Source: Arcobacter sp. (GTDB lineage Bacteria > Acidobacteriota > Terriglobia > Bryobacterales > Bryobacteraceae). Taken from it: 49,557 nucleotides of DNA. Every line of letters starts with the position of its first letter. Positions within the stretch are counted from its first letter, which is position 1. The notes under the pieces were generated by a model, which saw only the letters and a list, made by a program, of their open reading frames with translations, did no database searches and was not told the origin of the DNA. Below, piece after piece: positions 22,636 to 30,604 of the stretch. Location of the stretch: positions 1 to 49,557 of the forward strand of contig DYJN01000025.1 of the NCBI GenBank assembly GCA_020723085.1. The letters run 5' to 3'. The translations under genes were made by a program, and so were the position numbers.

Positions 22636-24222
22636 TCAGCGCTTCACCGGCGGCGGGAGCTGATCGAACTCCACCACGCCGCAGCGCGATGCCCATCTCT
22701 GCCACTCCGCCGCCATCTGCTCGGCGCGCTTCGGCAGCCGGGCGGCGAGATCGAAGAGCTCCGTGCGGTCGGCGGCGAGATCGTACAGTTCCCAAGCCTG
22801 CCCGCGGCTTGCCACCAGCTTCCAGTTGCCCTGCCGGAACGCCTTGTGGCCCTGATGCTCCCAGAACAGACCGGGCGCGTTGCGCGGCAGTCCGCCGCCG
22901 TGCACGACGCAGGTGGTGAGCGAGACGCCCTCCGGCGGCTGCACCGGCTCGCCCTGGTTTTCGCGCGGGTAGGCGGCGCCGGAGATGCGGAGCACCGTGG
23001 GCATCACGTCGACGATGTGCGCGAGCTCGTGCGTGATCGTGCCCGGCTGGCGTATACGGCTCGTCCAGGCTGCGATGGCTGGCGCGGAGATGCCGCCTTC
23101 GTGCGTGTACTGCTTGTAGAGGCGGAACGGCGTGTTGGAGGCGTTGGCCCAGGGGCGGCGGTAGGAGGTGAACGAGTCCGCGGGGCCGGGCGCCGGATTG
23201 GCTGCCCTGCGCTCCATGCCGCCGCCGATGTTCTGTTCCGCGCAGCCGCCGTTGTCGGAGAGGAACAGGACAAAGGCGTTGTCCAGGCGGCCGGCTCTCT
23301 CAAGTTCTGCGAGCACGCGGCCGATGCCCCGGTCCATGCAGTCCACCTGCGCTGCATATACGGCCATGCGCAGGTCCCACTCTTCCTTCTCCTTCTGTGA
23401 AAGCGAGTCCCATGCCGGAACGCCCGCGTCGCGCGGGGACAGCGGCCAGGAGCGGTCCATCAGGCCCATGGCGATCTGACGCTCGTGGCGCTCGCCGCGC
23501 AGGCGGTCCCATCCCTTCCTGTACCGGCCGCGGTACTTGGCGATGTCCTCCGGCAGCGCGTGCAGCGGCCAGTGCGGCGCGGTATAGGCCAGATACAGGA
23601 ACAGGGGATTCTGTTTCAGCGCAGCGTCGCGCACCATGCGCACGGCATGGTCCGTGATGGCGTTGGTCATGTAAAAGCCCTCGCGCGGCGGCGTCCACGG
23701 TTCGTTGTCGAGCGCCATGGTGCGGCCCGGATCGAGGCGGAAATAGCTCGACGCGCCGCTGATCAGCCCGAAGTACCGGTCGAAGCCGCGGTCGCACGGC
23801 CAGTGCGGGCGGCGTTCGCCGACATGCCACTTGCCGGACATCAGCGTCGTGTAGCCGGCGGGCTTCAGGACTTCGGCCAGCGTGACGCAGCGGCGGTTCA
23901 GATAGCCCTGGTAAGCGGGCAGGCCGCGGTCTTCCACCATGTGGCCGACGCCGGCCTGGTGCGGGTAGAGTCCTGTGAGCAGCGAGGCGCGGGTCGGGCA
24001 GCAGCGAGCGGCGCAGTAGAACTGCGAAAACCGCACGCCACGCCGGGCGAGGCGGTCGAGGTTCGGCGTCTCGATTTCTCCGCCGAAGCAGCCGATGTCT
24101 GAGAATCCGAGATCGTCGGCGAGAATCAGGACGATGTCGGGGCGCGGATCGCGGCGCGGCGCTGCGCCGAGCCCTGATGCTGCAGCGCCCGCCGAGGCGG
24201 CGAGGAACGAGCGGCGGTTCAT
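22636..24222 (-). CDS. Tat-exported sulfatase (arylsulfatase A family)
   Basis: A 528-residue secreted sulfatase. The N-terminus 'MNRRSFLAASAGAAASGLGA' is a twin-arginine signal. The metal-binding start is 'PDIVLILADDLGFSDIGCFG' (Asp-Asp), and the formylglycine motif C-x-P-x-R is C74-C-P-T-R78 in 'AARCCPTRASLLTG'. This needs an FGE-type activating enzyme, not seen here. 'GKWHVGERRPHWPCDRGFDRYFG' (in part GKWHVG) and 'FLSDNGGCAEQN' complete the active site. Such enzymes strip sulfate from polysaccharides, as in Planctomycetes and Solibacter. It converges on speA with 24 nt between stops. TAGAAT ends 7 nt before the ATG, so a leaderless mRNA is predicted. Confidence 0.93.
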   Translation of the reverse strand: MNRRSFLAASAGAAASGLGAAPRRDPRPDIVLILADDLGFSDIGCFGGEIETPNLDRLARRGVRFSQFYCAARCCPTRASLLTGLYPHQAGVGHMVEDRGLPAYQGYLNRRCVTLAEVLKPAGYTTLMSGKWHVGERRPHWPCDRGFDRYFGLISGASSYFRLDPGRTMALDNEPWTPPREGFYMTNAITDHAVRMVRDAALKQNPLFLYLAYTAPHWPLHALPEDIAKYRGRYRKGWDRLRGERHERQIAMGLMDRSWPLSPRDAGVPAWDSLSQKEKEEWDLRMAVYAAQVDCMDRGIGRVLAELERAGRLDNAFVLFLSDNGGCAEQNIGGGMERRAANPAPGPADSFTSYRRPWANASNTPFRLYKQYTHEGGISAPAIAAWTSRIRQPGTITHELAHIVDVMPTVLRISGAAYPRENQGEPVQPPEGVSLTTCVVHGGGLPRNAPGLFWEHQGHKAFRQGNWKLVASRGQAWELYDLAADRTELFDLAARLPKRAEQMAAEWQRWASRCGVVEFDQLPPPVKR

Positions 24223-24572
24223 GGCTCGTATTCTAGCCGCTGCGGATGGACAATCCCACCGCGCCGCGCATGCGTGCCGGCCATCGCGCTCGAACGGGCG
24301 CCGGCATTCTCTCGCGCGAGCCGCGCTCCGTGGCCCTCCGGAACGAAATCTCGCCGCCGGTGAAACCGGAGCAGTTCCCGAAAGCTTGCCGTCAGAACCA
24401 CGTTGCCGCAGCGCGGGGTGTCCGGCTTTCGGATCGCGTCCGCGCGGCAGCGGGCCGCAAGTTGCAATCAGTGCGCCGCCGCGGCGGCTGTGTCCAAGAG
24501 GACAATCGCACGGCCATGTTTGCCGACAGGAAGACGGCGCTGTTAATCGCCTTCCGCCAAGCCGTGCACGGC
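24223..24572. other. 350-nt stretch without a recognisable gene
   Basis: Between the sulfatase start and the M3 peptidase stop. Open frames exist on both strands but show no family motif, good ribosome binding site or plausible extension. It holds the sulfatase -10 box at one end and the palindrome AGCCGTGCACGGCT (24560-24573) at the other, over the M3 stop codon. A GACAAT box near 24500 faces plus but leads only into the antisense frame. Confidence 0.5.
24230..24235 (-). promoter_or_regulatory. -10 box of the sulfatase gene (leaderless type)
   Basis: On the minus strand TAGAAT ends 7 nt (ACGAGCC) before the ATG at 24222. No Shine-Dalgarno can fit in that gap. Confidence 0.6.
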
Positions 24573-26579
24573 TCAGCCGAGCAGTCCGAGCCGCGCGAGC
24601 AGCGCCTGGGGGTCGGGATCGCGGCCCATGAAGCGGCGGAAAAGCACGATCGGCTCTTCGCTGTCGCCGCGCGAAAGGATCGCATCGCGGAAATCGCGGC
24701 CCGCTCTTTCACTGAACACGCCCTCGCGGAGGAATCGCGTGAAGGCGTCGGCATCCAGCACTTCGGCCCACTTGTACGAGTAGTAGCCGGCGCCGTAGCC
24801 GGTGGACTCGGCGAACAGGTGGGTGAAGGATGCCAGCATGGCGTAATCGTCCGGCAGCGGGGCGGGTGAGAACTCGCGCAGGATGCGGTTGGAGTACTCC
24901 ACCGGGCTGCCGTCGCGCACGGGATCGTAATCGATATGGAGCGCCAGATCGACGGTGGCGAATCCGAGCTGCCGCATCTGCGCGTTGGCCGCCCGGAACG
25001 TGCGCGCGGCGCGCATCTTGAGGAACAGCTCTTCCGGCATCGGCTCGCCCGTCTCGTGGTGGCGCGCGATCAGGTCGAGCGACGGCCGCTCCCAGCACCA
25101 GTTCTCCATGATCTGCGAGGGCAGTTCCACGAAGTCCCAGGCCACGTTCGTTCCGGCCAGCGACTTCACTTCGACGCGCGAGAGGCAATGGTGCAGGAGA
25201 TGTCCGAACTCGTGGAAGATCGTCTCCACTTCGCGGTGCGTCAGCAGCGCGGGTTTGCCGTCCACGGGCGCCGTCAGGTTGCCGCAGATCAGCCCCACAT
25301 GGGGAATCCAGCGGCCCTCCTGCCAGTGGCCGGTGATGAAGGCGTCCATCCAGGCGCCGCCGCGCTTGTTGTCGCGCGGGTGCCAGTCCGTATAGAAACC
25401 GCCGAGCAGTTCGCCGCCGGCGTCGCGGATTTCGTAATACCTCGCCTCCGGATGCCAGACGGGAACCTGCGGCCCCGGCGCCACGCGGATGCCGAACAGG
25501 CGAGAAGCGAGCGAAAACATTCCTTGGATCACTTGTCCGACGGGGAAATAGGGGCGGAGATCCTCTTCCTCGAAGGCAAAACGCGCGGCGCGGAGCTTCT
25601 CGGCCCAGTAGGCGACGTCCCACGGTGCGAGCGGCCGGCCGGCGAACTGTTCGAGCTCCGTGTTCTCGCGCCGGAAGGCGGGCTCGGTCTTCTCTCGGAG
25701 ATCGCGGATGAACGCCTGGGCGGCGGCGCCGTGCTTCGCCATGCGGTCAGCCAGGGCGAAGTCGGCGAAATTCTCATAGCCGAGCAGGCGGGCCTTCTCG
25801 CGCCGCAACTCGAGAATGCGGGCGATGAGCGGGGCGTTGGCCTCGGCCGCGCGGCGGCTGTAGGCGCGCCAGAAGCGCTCGCGGACGGCGCGGTCGTCGA
25901 GGTGGGTCATGACCGCCAGATAGGAGGGCGCGTGGAGCGTGAAGCGCCAGCCCTCGCGGCCGCGGGCGGCGGCATCGGCCCGGGCGGCGGCGCGGGCGCT
26001 GGGCGGAAGCCCGGCCAGCCCAGACTCGTCTTCGATCCAGTACTCGAACGCCGCGGTGGCATCCAGAACATTTTGGGCGAACCTTGTTGTTGTCGTGGCC
26101 AGTTCGACTTCCAGCGCTTCTAGCCGCTTCTTGCCTTCGGGCGGCAGAGCGGCGCCGTGGCGGCGGAAGTTGTCGAGCGTCTTGTTCAGGAACCGCGCGC
26201 GGACGCTGGCGAGGGCGCGGCCTTCTTCCGTGGCGGCAAATTCGTTGAGCGCCCGCCACAGCCCGTCATGAAGCGGGATCGAAGAGTAAAAGGCGCTGAC
26301 CATGGGCTGCGCGGCGTTCCATGCTTCGCGCAGCTCCGGCGTGGAGACCACGCCCTCGAGGTGGCGCACGAGGCTGACGGCGACGTCGAGGTCGTCCGTG
26401 GCCATATCGAGCGCCGCCATCGTGTCCTGCCACGAGCGGGCGGAGGCGGCGGCGATCGCGTCGATGCGGGCGCGCGCCCGGGCGATGAGTTCTTCCAGCG
26501 CGGGACCGGCATGCTCCGGGCGCACCCGGTCGAAGGGCAGGGGATGCGCGAGGGCCAGCAGCGGGTTGTCAGGGGTCAC
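24573..26579 (-). CDS. M3-family oligopeptidase (OpdA/Dcp-like zinc peptidase)
   Basis: A 668-residue thimet-oligopeptidase-type enzyme from GTG 26579, close to the ~680 residues of OpdA. The zinc site is HEFGH at 456-460 in 'ETIFHEFGHLLHHCLS', with the third ligand in the 'NVAWDFVELPSQIMENW' region. 'RGGAWMDAF' and the late 'GYGAGYYSYKWAEVLDADAF' are further M3 landmarks. It degrades short peptides, including cleaved signal peptides, in the cytoplasm, functionally akin to the SppA pathway nearby. An open frame extends 275 codons upstream but has no homology there; GTG 26579 lies exactly 7 nt after a minus-strand TATCTT box and fits family length. It is divergent from the PHP phosphatase gene. 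Confidence 0.93.
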   Translation of the reverse strand: MTPDNPLLALAHPLPFDRVRPEHAGPALEELIARARARIDAIAAASARSWQDTMAALDMATDDLDVAVSLVRHLEGVVSTPELREAWNAAQPMVSAFYSSIPLHDGLWRALNEFAATEEGRALASVRARFLNKTLDNFRRHGAALPPEGKKRLEALEVELATTTTRFAQNVLDATAAFEYWIEDESGLAGLPPSARAAARADAAARGREGWRFTLHAPSYLAVMTHLDDRAVRERFWRAYSRRAAEANAPLIARILELRREKARLLGYENFADFALADRMAKHGAAAQAFIRDLREKTEPAFRRENTELEQFAGRPLAPWDVAYWAEKLRAARFAFEEEDLRPYFPVGQVIQGMFSLASRLFGIRVAPGPQVPVWHPEARYYEIRDAGGELLGGFYTDWHPRDNKRGGAWMDAFITGHWQEGRWIPHVGLICGNLTAPVDGKPALLTHREVETIFHEFGHLLHHCLSRVEVKSLAGTNVAWDFVELPSQIMENWCWERPSLDLIARHHETGEPMPEELFLKMRAARTFRAANAQMRQLGFATVDLALHIDYDPVRDGSPVEYSNRILREFSPAPLPDDYAMLASFTHLFAESTGYGAGYYSYKWAEVLDADAFTRFLREGVFSERAGRDFRDAILSRGDSEEPIVLFRRFMGRDPDPQALLARLGLLG

Positions 26580-26586
26580 GTTTTTC

Positions 26587-26592
26587 AAGATA
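26587..26592 (-). promoter_or_regulatory. -10 box of the M3 peptidase gene (leaderless type)
   Basis: Minus-strand TATCTT followed by GAAAAAC and then the GTG start: a 7-nt gap, which supports the chosen GTG. Confidence 0.55.
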
Positions 26593-26648
26593 CGAGGTTT
26601 GGCCGAACCGCCGCCGGAGCGGGCGCGGAAGAGAGGCCCGGGTCTGCG

Positions 26649-27425
26649 ATGATGGAAACCGTGATCGACCTGCACGCCCACATCCTGCATGGGATCGACG
26701 ATGGTCCGGCCACGCTCGAACAGAGCCTGACCATGGTGCGGCTGGCGTCCCATGCGGGCACGAAGCAGATCGTCGCGGCGGTGCATGTCAGCCGGGCATG
26801 GCCCTATCAATCGGCGCTGGCGCAGCGGCGCTGGGAAGAACTCCAGCACCTGGCCCGGGATCTGGTCCGGATCCACCGCGCGTGCGAGATCGAGCTGACT
26901 GAAGAGACCGTGCAACGGGCGGTGAAAGAGCCGGCGAGGTATACGATTGCCGGATCCCGGTACCTTCTGGTGGAGATCCCGGACGATGCGGAACCCAAAA
27001 TGCTGGGCCCCCTCCTGACGAGCCTGCTGGAAGGCGGCCTGCGCCCCATCGTGGTTCATCCGGAGCGGAATCCGGAGCTGGCGCGCGACATCTCGAGGCT
27101 GAAACGGTGGGTGCGCACGGGAGTGTTGACGCAGGTGGATGCGGGGAGCCTTGCGGGCGTGTTCGGGTCGCGCGCGGCGAAGGCGGCGGCCGCCATCCTG
27201 AAGCGCGGGCTGGCGCATTTCGTCGCCTCCGGCGCTCACGATCTCTCCGGACGGCCGCCGCGGCTGGATGCCGTCCGGTTGCGGCTCATCGGGGAGTATC
27301 CGCCGGAGTTCGTCGATCTGCTGTTGGCCGGCCATCCGGGCGCCGTCCTTGACGACCGCGATCTGGAGCGTGGCCCCCTGCGGGCGTCCTTCCTGCGATC
27401 GCACTGGTTCGAGGTCTGGCGGTAG
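26649..27425 (+). CDS. PHP-type protein tyrosine phosphatase (CpsB/YwqE family)
   Basis: A 258-residue PHP-domain protein. The metal-binding start 'IDLHAHILHGIDDGP' (H-x-H, then Asp-Asp-Gly) is the YwqE/CpsB signature. 'IVVHPERNPEL' (H-P-E-R-N) and 'VASGAHDLSGRPP' (S-x-A-H-D) provide the remaining metal ligands. Family members dephosphorylate tyrosine on bacterial BY-kinases that control capsule or exopolysaccharide export. No Wzc/CapB-type kinase or polysaccharide export genes are adjacent, so it is an isolated copy. Two consecutive ATG codons (26649, 26652) are possible starts. It is divergent from the M3 peptidase gene, with about 70 nt between them. Confidence 0.88.
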   Translation: MMETVIDLHAHILHGIDDGPATLEQSLTMVRLASHAGTKQIVAAVHVSRAWPYQSALAQRRWEELQHLARDLVRIHRACEIELTEETVQRAVKEPARYTIAGSRYLLVEIPDDAEPKMLGPLLTSLLEGGLRPIVVHPERNPELARDISRLKRWVRTGVLTQVDAGSLAGVFGSRAAKAAAAILKRGLAHFVASGAHDLSGRPPRLDAVRLRLIGEYPPEFVDLLLAGHPGAVLDDRDLERGPLRASFLRSHWFEVWR

Positions 27426-27545
27426 CCGGCTGGAGCCGTCACAGCCGGAGCGCGAAAAATTCGGGATTCGTATCCTGTTGAAGATCAGGAAGTTCTAGCC
27501 CTCTCCGGGCGCAGCCGCGCGGCCGCGCGCCGGACTTCGTGCTAG

Positions 27546-27551
27546 GACAAT
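27546..27551 (+). promoter_or_regulatory. -10-like box of the HU-like/TIR operon
   Basis: GACAAT (a one-base variant of TACAAT) ends 6 nt before ATG 27558. If used, the operon mRNA is leaderless. The GC-rich palindromic stretch upstream (around 27515-27535) holds no clear -35 box. Confidence 0.45.
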
Positions 27552-27557
27552 CGCCGG

Positions 27558-27773
27558 ATGAAACCGGACAAACTCGTGGACCTGATGAAGCGGCAAGAGC
27601 AGGACGGAGAATCCGCCGATGCCCTGGCGAGAGCGGTGGAGGCCATTTTGAAGCGCCTGAAACGCGGTGAGGCCGTGTCGCTCCCCGGCGTGGGCAAGCT
27701 GGTGCCGGAAGGCGGACGGCATGTGCGGCTGGAGACGGCGCCGAAACGGGGAGGCCGCCGTGAGCCGCGCTGA
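27558..27773 (+). CDS. Half-length HU/IHF-like protein, partner of TIR protein
   Basis: A 71-residue protein whose first 50 residues follow the N-terminal half of HU: 'MKPDKLVDLMKRQ' (HU: M-N-K-S-E-L-I-D), a helix 'ADALARAVEAILKRLKRGEAV' (abridged here: ARAVEAILKRLKRGEAV) and the strand 'SLPGVGKLVP', matching HU 'SLxGFGTF'. The long DNA-binding beta-arm of HU (about 40 residues) is missing and replaced by 'EGGRHVRLETAPKRGGRREPR', a short basic tail. Thus the dimerisation core is kept while the DNA arm is gone. The TIR gene starts inside its last codons (14-nt overlap), so translation is coupled. The TIR protein's own N-terminus repeats the same pattern, suggesting hetero-dimerisation. Function inferred only. 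Confidence 0.7.
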   Translation: MKPDKLVDLMKRQEQDGESADALARAVEAILKRLKRGEAVSLPGVGKLVPEGGRHVRLETAPKRGGRREPR

Positions 27774-28329
27774 GACCGCCTCCGTGCGGAGCCTCGCGCG
27801 GGTGCTGCGGCGCTGCTTGGAGGAAGGCCGAGCCGTGCATGTGGAGCGGCTGGGGACGTTCCGCCCGCTGAAGGACGGCGGGTTCGCTTTCGAGACCGAC
27901 TCCAAGCCGCGCGTGTTTCTGGCCTATGCCGCCGAGGACGCCCCGCGCGTGGAACCGGTCTACGAGCACCTCGAGCGCGCGGGGTTCGCGCCCTGGATGG
28001 ACCGGCGCAAGCTGCTGCCCGGGCAGAACTGGCCGCGGGCGATCGAAGGCGCCATCGAAACGGCGGATTTCTTCGTGGCCTGCTTCTCGCGCCACTCCGT
28101 GCGCAAGCGCGGCAATTTCCAGGGCGAACTGCGCTACGCCCTCGATTGCGCCCGGCTGGCGCCGGTCGACGACGTGTTTCTGATTCCGGTCCGGCTCGAC
28201 GACTGCCGCCTGCCGGCGGAGATCCGGAAGCGGTGGCACTACGTGGACCTGTTTCCGTCCTTTGAGGAAGGGGCGCGGAAGCTCGTGCAGATCATCCGGC
28301 GGGAGATGCGGCGGCGCGCGGCTGCGTGA
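27760..28329 (+). CDS. TIR-domain protein with N-terminal half-HU segment
   Basis: A 189-residue protein from GTG 27760, with GGGGAGG 5 nt upstream. Residues ~8-45 repeat the HU-like pattern ('SLARVLRRCLEEGRAVHVERLGTFRP'; compare L-x-x-G-x-A-V-x-x-x-x-[LV]-G-x-[FL] in the upstream gene). Residues ~50-180 are a bacterial TIR_2 domain: 'RVFLAYAAED' (strand A), 'HLERAGFAPWMDRRKLLPGQNW' region with the BB-loop L-L-P-G, 'ADFFVACFS', then 'NFQGELRYALD', whose E123 aligns with the catalytic Glu of SARM1-type NADases, and 'FLIPVRLDDCRLP' with 'WHYVDLFP'. An NAD-consuming effector or a TIR signalling role is plausible. No ThsA, CBASS, STING or Argonaute gene is nearby. Confidence 0.85.
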   Translation: MSRAETASVRSLARVLRRCLEEGRAVHVERLGTFRPLKDGGFAFETDSKPRVFLAYAAEDAPRVEPVYEHLERAGFAPWMDRRKLLPGQNWPRAIEGAIETADFFVACFSRHSVRKRGNFQGELRYALDCARLAPVDDVFLIPVRLDDCRLPAEIRKRWHYVDLFPSFEEGARKLVQIIRREMRRRAAA

Positions 28330-28335
28330 GGGCGG

Positions 28336-28743
28336 CTACGGCTTGGGCGCTTTTGATTCCGGCGGGGCAGGCAGCTTCGCCAGGCGCCGGCGCACCCTGG
28401 CGGCGTCCTTCGACTCCGGAGACAGCGCCAGAAACTTTTCGTACGCGGCGCGAGCCGCGGCTGCCTCCTTCAGCTTCTCGCGCGCCTGGCCGAGCAGCAG
28501 ATAGGCCTCGGCCGCCTGCGGATTCCATTTCACCGCCTCTTCAAACCGGCCGGCGGCAGCTTTCCAGCTCCCGCGCCGCATATAAAACCGGCCGACTTTT
28601 ATCTCGTTTTCCGCCTGAATCGGATTGAATTCATACGTCCGTTCCCTGGCCGTGACGTCTTCTTCTTCCGGTTCGGCGGGAGGGGGCGCGGAGGGCGGCT
28701 GTCCTGCCTGGAGGAAGGCGGCGAGAAGGAGCGCCGGCAGCAT
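28336..28743 (-). CDS. Small secreted TPR-repeat protein
   Basis: A 135-residue protein from ATG 28743; an upstream in-frame ATG at 28788 overlaps the promoter and is unlikely. Residues 1-14 are a signal sequence (LPALLLAAFLQ-A), followed by a proline/glutamate-rich spacer. Residues ~45-120 form two tetratricopeptide repeats: 'AENEIKVGRFYMRRGSWKAAAGRFEEAVKWNPQ' (abridged: GRFYMRRGSWKAAAGRFEEA) and 'EAYLLLGQAREKLKEAAAARAAYEKFLAL'-type (abridged: LLLGQAREKLKEAAAARAAY). Such proteins scaffold envelope complexes or assist outer-membrane assembly, as YfgC/BamD-like adaptors do, but this copy is too short to assign. It is divergent from uvrC, and the two promoters overlap. It converges on the TIR gene with 6 nt between the stops. 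Confidence 0.8.
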   Translation of the reverse strand: MLPALLLAAFLQAGQPPSAPPPAEPEEEDVTARERTYEFNPIQAENEIKVGRFYMRRGSWKAAAGRFEEAVKWNPQAAEAYLLLGQAREKLKEAAAARAAYEKFLALSPESKDAARVRRRLAKLPAPPESKAPKP

Positions 28744-28749
28744 GCGTGC

Positions 28750-28766
28750 CACAATCAAAGTATAGG
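28750..28766. promoter_or_regulatory. Overlapping divergent promoters of the TPR gene and uvrC
   Basis: Minus-strand TATACT (28759-28764) lies 15 nt before the TPR start. On the plus strand, CACAAT (28750-28755) and TATAGG (28761-28766) are candidate -10 boxes for uvrC. The boxes share bases, so RNA polymerase can use only one direction at a time. Confidence 0.45.
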
Positions 28767-28777
28767 GCGTCGCTCCC

Positions 28778-30604
28778 ATGTCCCGCATCGACGAGCTGCG
28801 CGAAAAGGCGGCCGAGCTGCCGCAGGCGCCCGGCGTCTACATCTACCGCGGGGCGGACGGAGAGGTGCTCTACGTCGGCAAGGCCAAGAACCTGCGCGCC
28901 CGCGTGCGCAGCTATTTCAGCGCCGAGCGGCTCGCCGAAGCCAAGACGGGACGGCTGGTTCACGCCGCTCATGACCTGGAGCACATCCTGCTCGACAACG
29001 AGAAGGAGGCGCTGGCGCTCGAGAACCTCCTGATCAAGCGCCACAAGCCGCGGTTCAACGTCCTGCTGCGGGACGACAAGACGTACCCCTACATCAAGCT
29101 CACGCACGAGAAGTGGCCGCGCGTGTACGTCACGCGCCGGATCCGGAAAGACGGCCATTATTTCGGCCCGTATTTTCCCGGAAATCTGGCGCACCGGCTG
29201 GTGAAATTCATCCACTGCCATTTCCAGATTCCCTCCTGCAATGTCGATTTGAGCCGCCCCCACCCGCAGCCCTGCCTCGAGTACCACATTCACCGCTGCC
29301 TCGGACCCTGCGTGCCGGGGCTGGTCACGGAAGCCGCCTATGCGGAGCGCGTGAAGGACGTGCGCGCGTTTCTCGACGGCAGGGCGCGCGAGCTGGCGGA
29401 CAGCCTGCGCGGGCGCATCGGGGAGGCGGCGGAAGCGCTGGAGTTCGAGCGCGCCGCCGCGCTTCGCGATCTGCTGCGCACAGTGGAAGAAGTGGAGGAG
29501 CGCCAGAAGATGGCCTCGGCTTCCGGCGACGACGCGGACGTCTTCGCCCTCCACGCCGAGCCGCCGCACGTCGCGGTCAACCTCTTCCACGTCCGCAACG
29601 GGCGCGTGGTGGACCGCCGCGAGCTGTTCTGGGAAGACGCGTACGAGTACGACGAGCAGGAGTTCCTCTCCACGCTGCTGATGCAGCTGTACAGCGAAGG
29701 GCAGCCCGTGCCGGCGCAGATCCACCTGCCTGTGGAACTGGAGGACCGCGAAATCCTGGAAGAGCTGCTTGCGGAAACGCGCGGGCGCAGGGTGTCGATC
29801 CACACGCCGCTGCGGGGCGTGAAGAAGGCGCTGCTGAATCTCGTCGAGACCAACGCCCGGCAGAGCTTCGAGCAGCGTTTCCGGGTGCGGAAGCCGCGCG
29901 CGGAAGAGATTGCCGCGGCGCTCGAAGAGGCGCTGGACCTGCCTGAAGCTCCGCGGCGGATCGAGTGCTTCGACATCTCGCACATCCAGGGCTCGGAAAA
30001 GGTGGCCAGCATGGTGGTGTGGGAAGACGGGCGGATGAAGAAGTCCGGCTACCGCAAGTTCATCATCCGCACCGTGGAAGGCAGCGATGATTTCGCCTCC
30101 ATGCGCGAAGTGGTAGCGCGCCGCTACCGCCGGCTGAAGGAGGAGGGCAAGCCGATGCCGGGGCTGGTCCTGATCGACGGCGGCATCGGGCAGCTGCATG
30201 CCGCTGCGGCGGCGCTTGAGGAGACCGGCGTGCTGAACCAGCCGCTGGCTGCCATCGCCAAGCGCGAAGAGATTCTCTATGTGCTGGGGCGCGAGGATGA
30301 GCCGGTCATCCTCGACCGGACGTCTCCCGTGCTCCACCTGGTGCAGATGATCCGCGACGAGGCGCACCGCTTCGCCGTCTCGTTCCACCGCCAGCGCCGG
30401 GACGCGCGCACGCTGCGGAGCGAACTGCTGGAGATTCCGGGCGTCGGACCCAGGACGGCGGAGAAGCTGCTCAAAGAACTGGGCAGCCTTGCCGCCGTCC
30501 GAGCCGCGGGCGAGGAGCAGCTGGCGCGGGTGGCGGGCAAGGCGGCGGCGGCGAGGATCCGGCGGGCGCTCGGCGGAGGCGCCGCATCAGCGCCCGAACG
30601 CTAG
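28778..30604 (+). CDS. uvrC: Excinuclease ABC subunit C
   Basis: A 608-residue UvrC of normal length, the nuclease of nucleotide excision repair that incises on both sides of a lesion. Domains in order: GIY-YIG nuclease (about 14-95; 'GVYIYRG', 'VLYVGKAKNLRARVRSYF' in part), a cysteine-bearing region 'CLEYHIHRCLGPC', the UVR/UvrB-binding helix (about 200-235), the RNase H-like 5' nuclease ('IECFDISHIQGSEKVASMVV' onward, then 'LIDGGIGQLHAA'), and tandem helix-hairpin-helix motifs at the end ('IPGVGPRTAEKLL', 'VAGKAAAARI'). All are intact. Its 3' end overlaps the convergent metallophosphoesterase gene by 18 nt. Confidence 0.97.
   Translation: MSRIDELREKAAELPQAPGVYIYRGADGEVLYVGKAKNLRARVRSYFSAERLAEAKTGRLVHAAHDLEHILLDNEKEALALENLLIKRHKPRFNVLLRDDKTYPYIKLTHEKWPRVYVTRRIRKDGHYFGPYFPGNLAHRLVKFIHCHFQIPSCNVDLSRPHPQPCLEYHIHRCLGPCVPGLVTEAAYAERVKDVRAFLDGRARELADSLRGRIGEAAEALEFERAAALRDLLRTVEEVEERQKMASASGDDADVFALHAEPPHVAVNLFHVRNGRVVDRRELFWEDAYEYDEQEFLSTLLMQLYSEGQPVPAQIHLPVELEDREILEELLAETRGRRVSIHTPLRGVKKALLNLVETNARQSFEQRFRVRKPRAEEIAAALEEALDLPEAPRRIECFDISHIQGSEKVASMVVWEDGRMKKSGYRKFIIRTVEGSDDFASMREVVARRYRRLKEEGKPMPGLVLIDGGIGQLHAAAAALEETGVLNQPLAAIAKREEILYVLGREDEPVILDRTSPVLHLVQMIRDEAHRFAVSFHRQRRDARTLRSELLEIPGVGPRTAEKLLKELGSLAAVRAAGEEQLARVAGKAAAARIRRALGGGAASAPER

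Noticed and set aside
24223-24572. A hidden gene in the 350-nt gap, including an 82-codon minus frame.
   Set aside because: No family motif, no plausible start context and amino acid composition like antisense frames.
27760-28329. Classifying the TIR protein as Thoeris ThsB or as TIR-STING/Argonaute.
   Set aside because: The partner is a half-HU protein; no ThsA, cyclase, STING or Argonaute gene is in the window.
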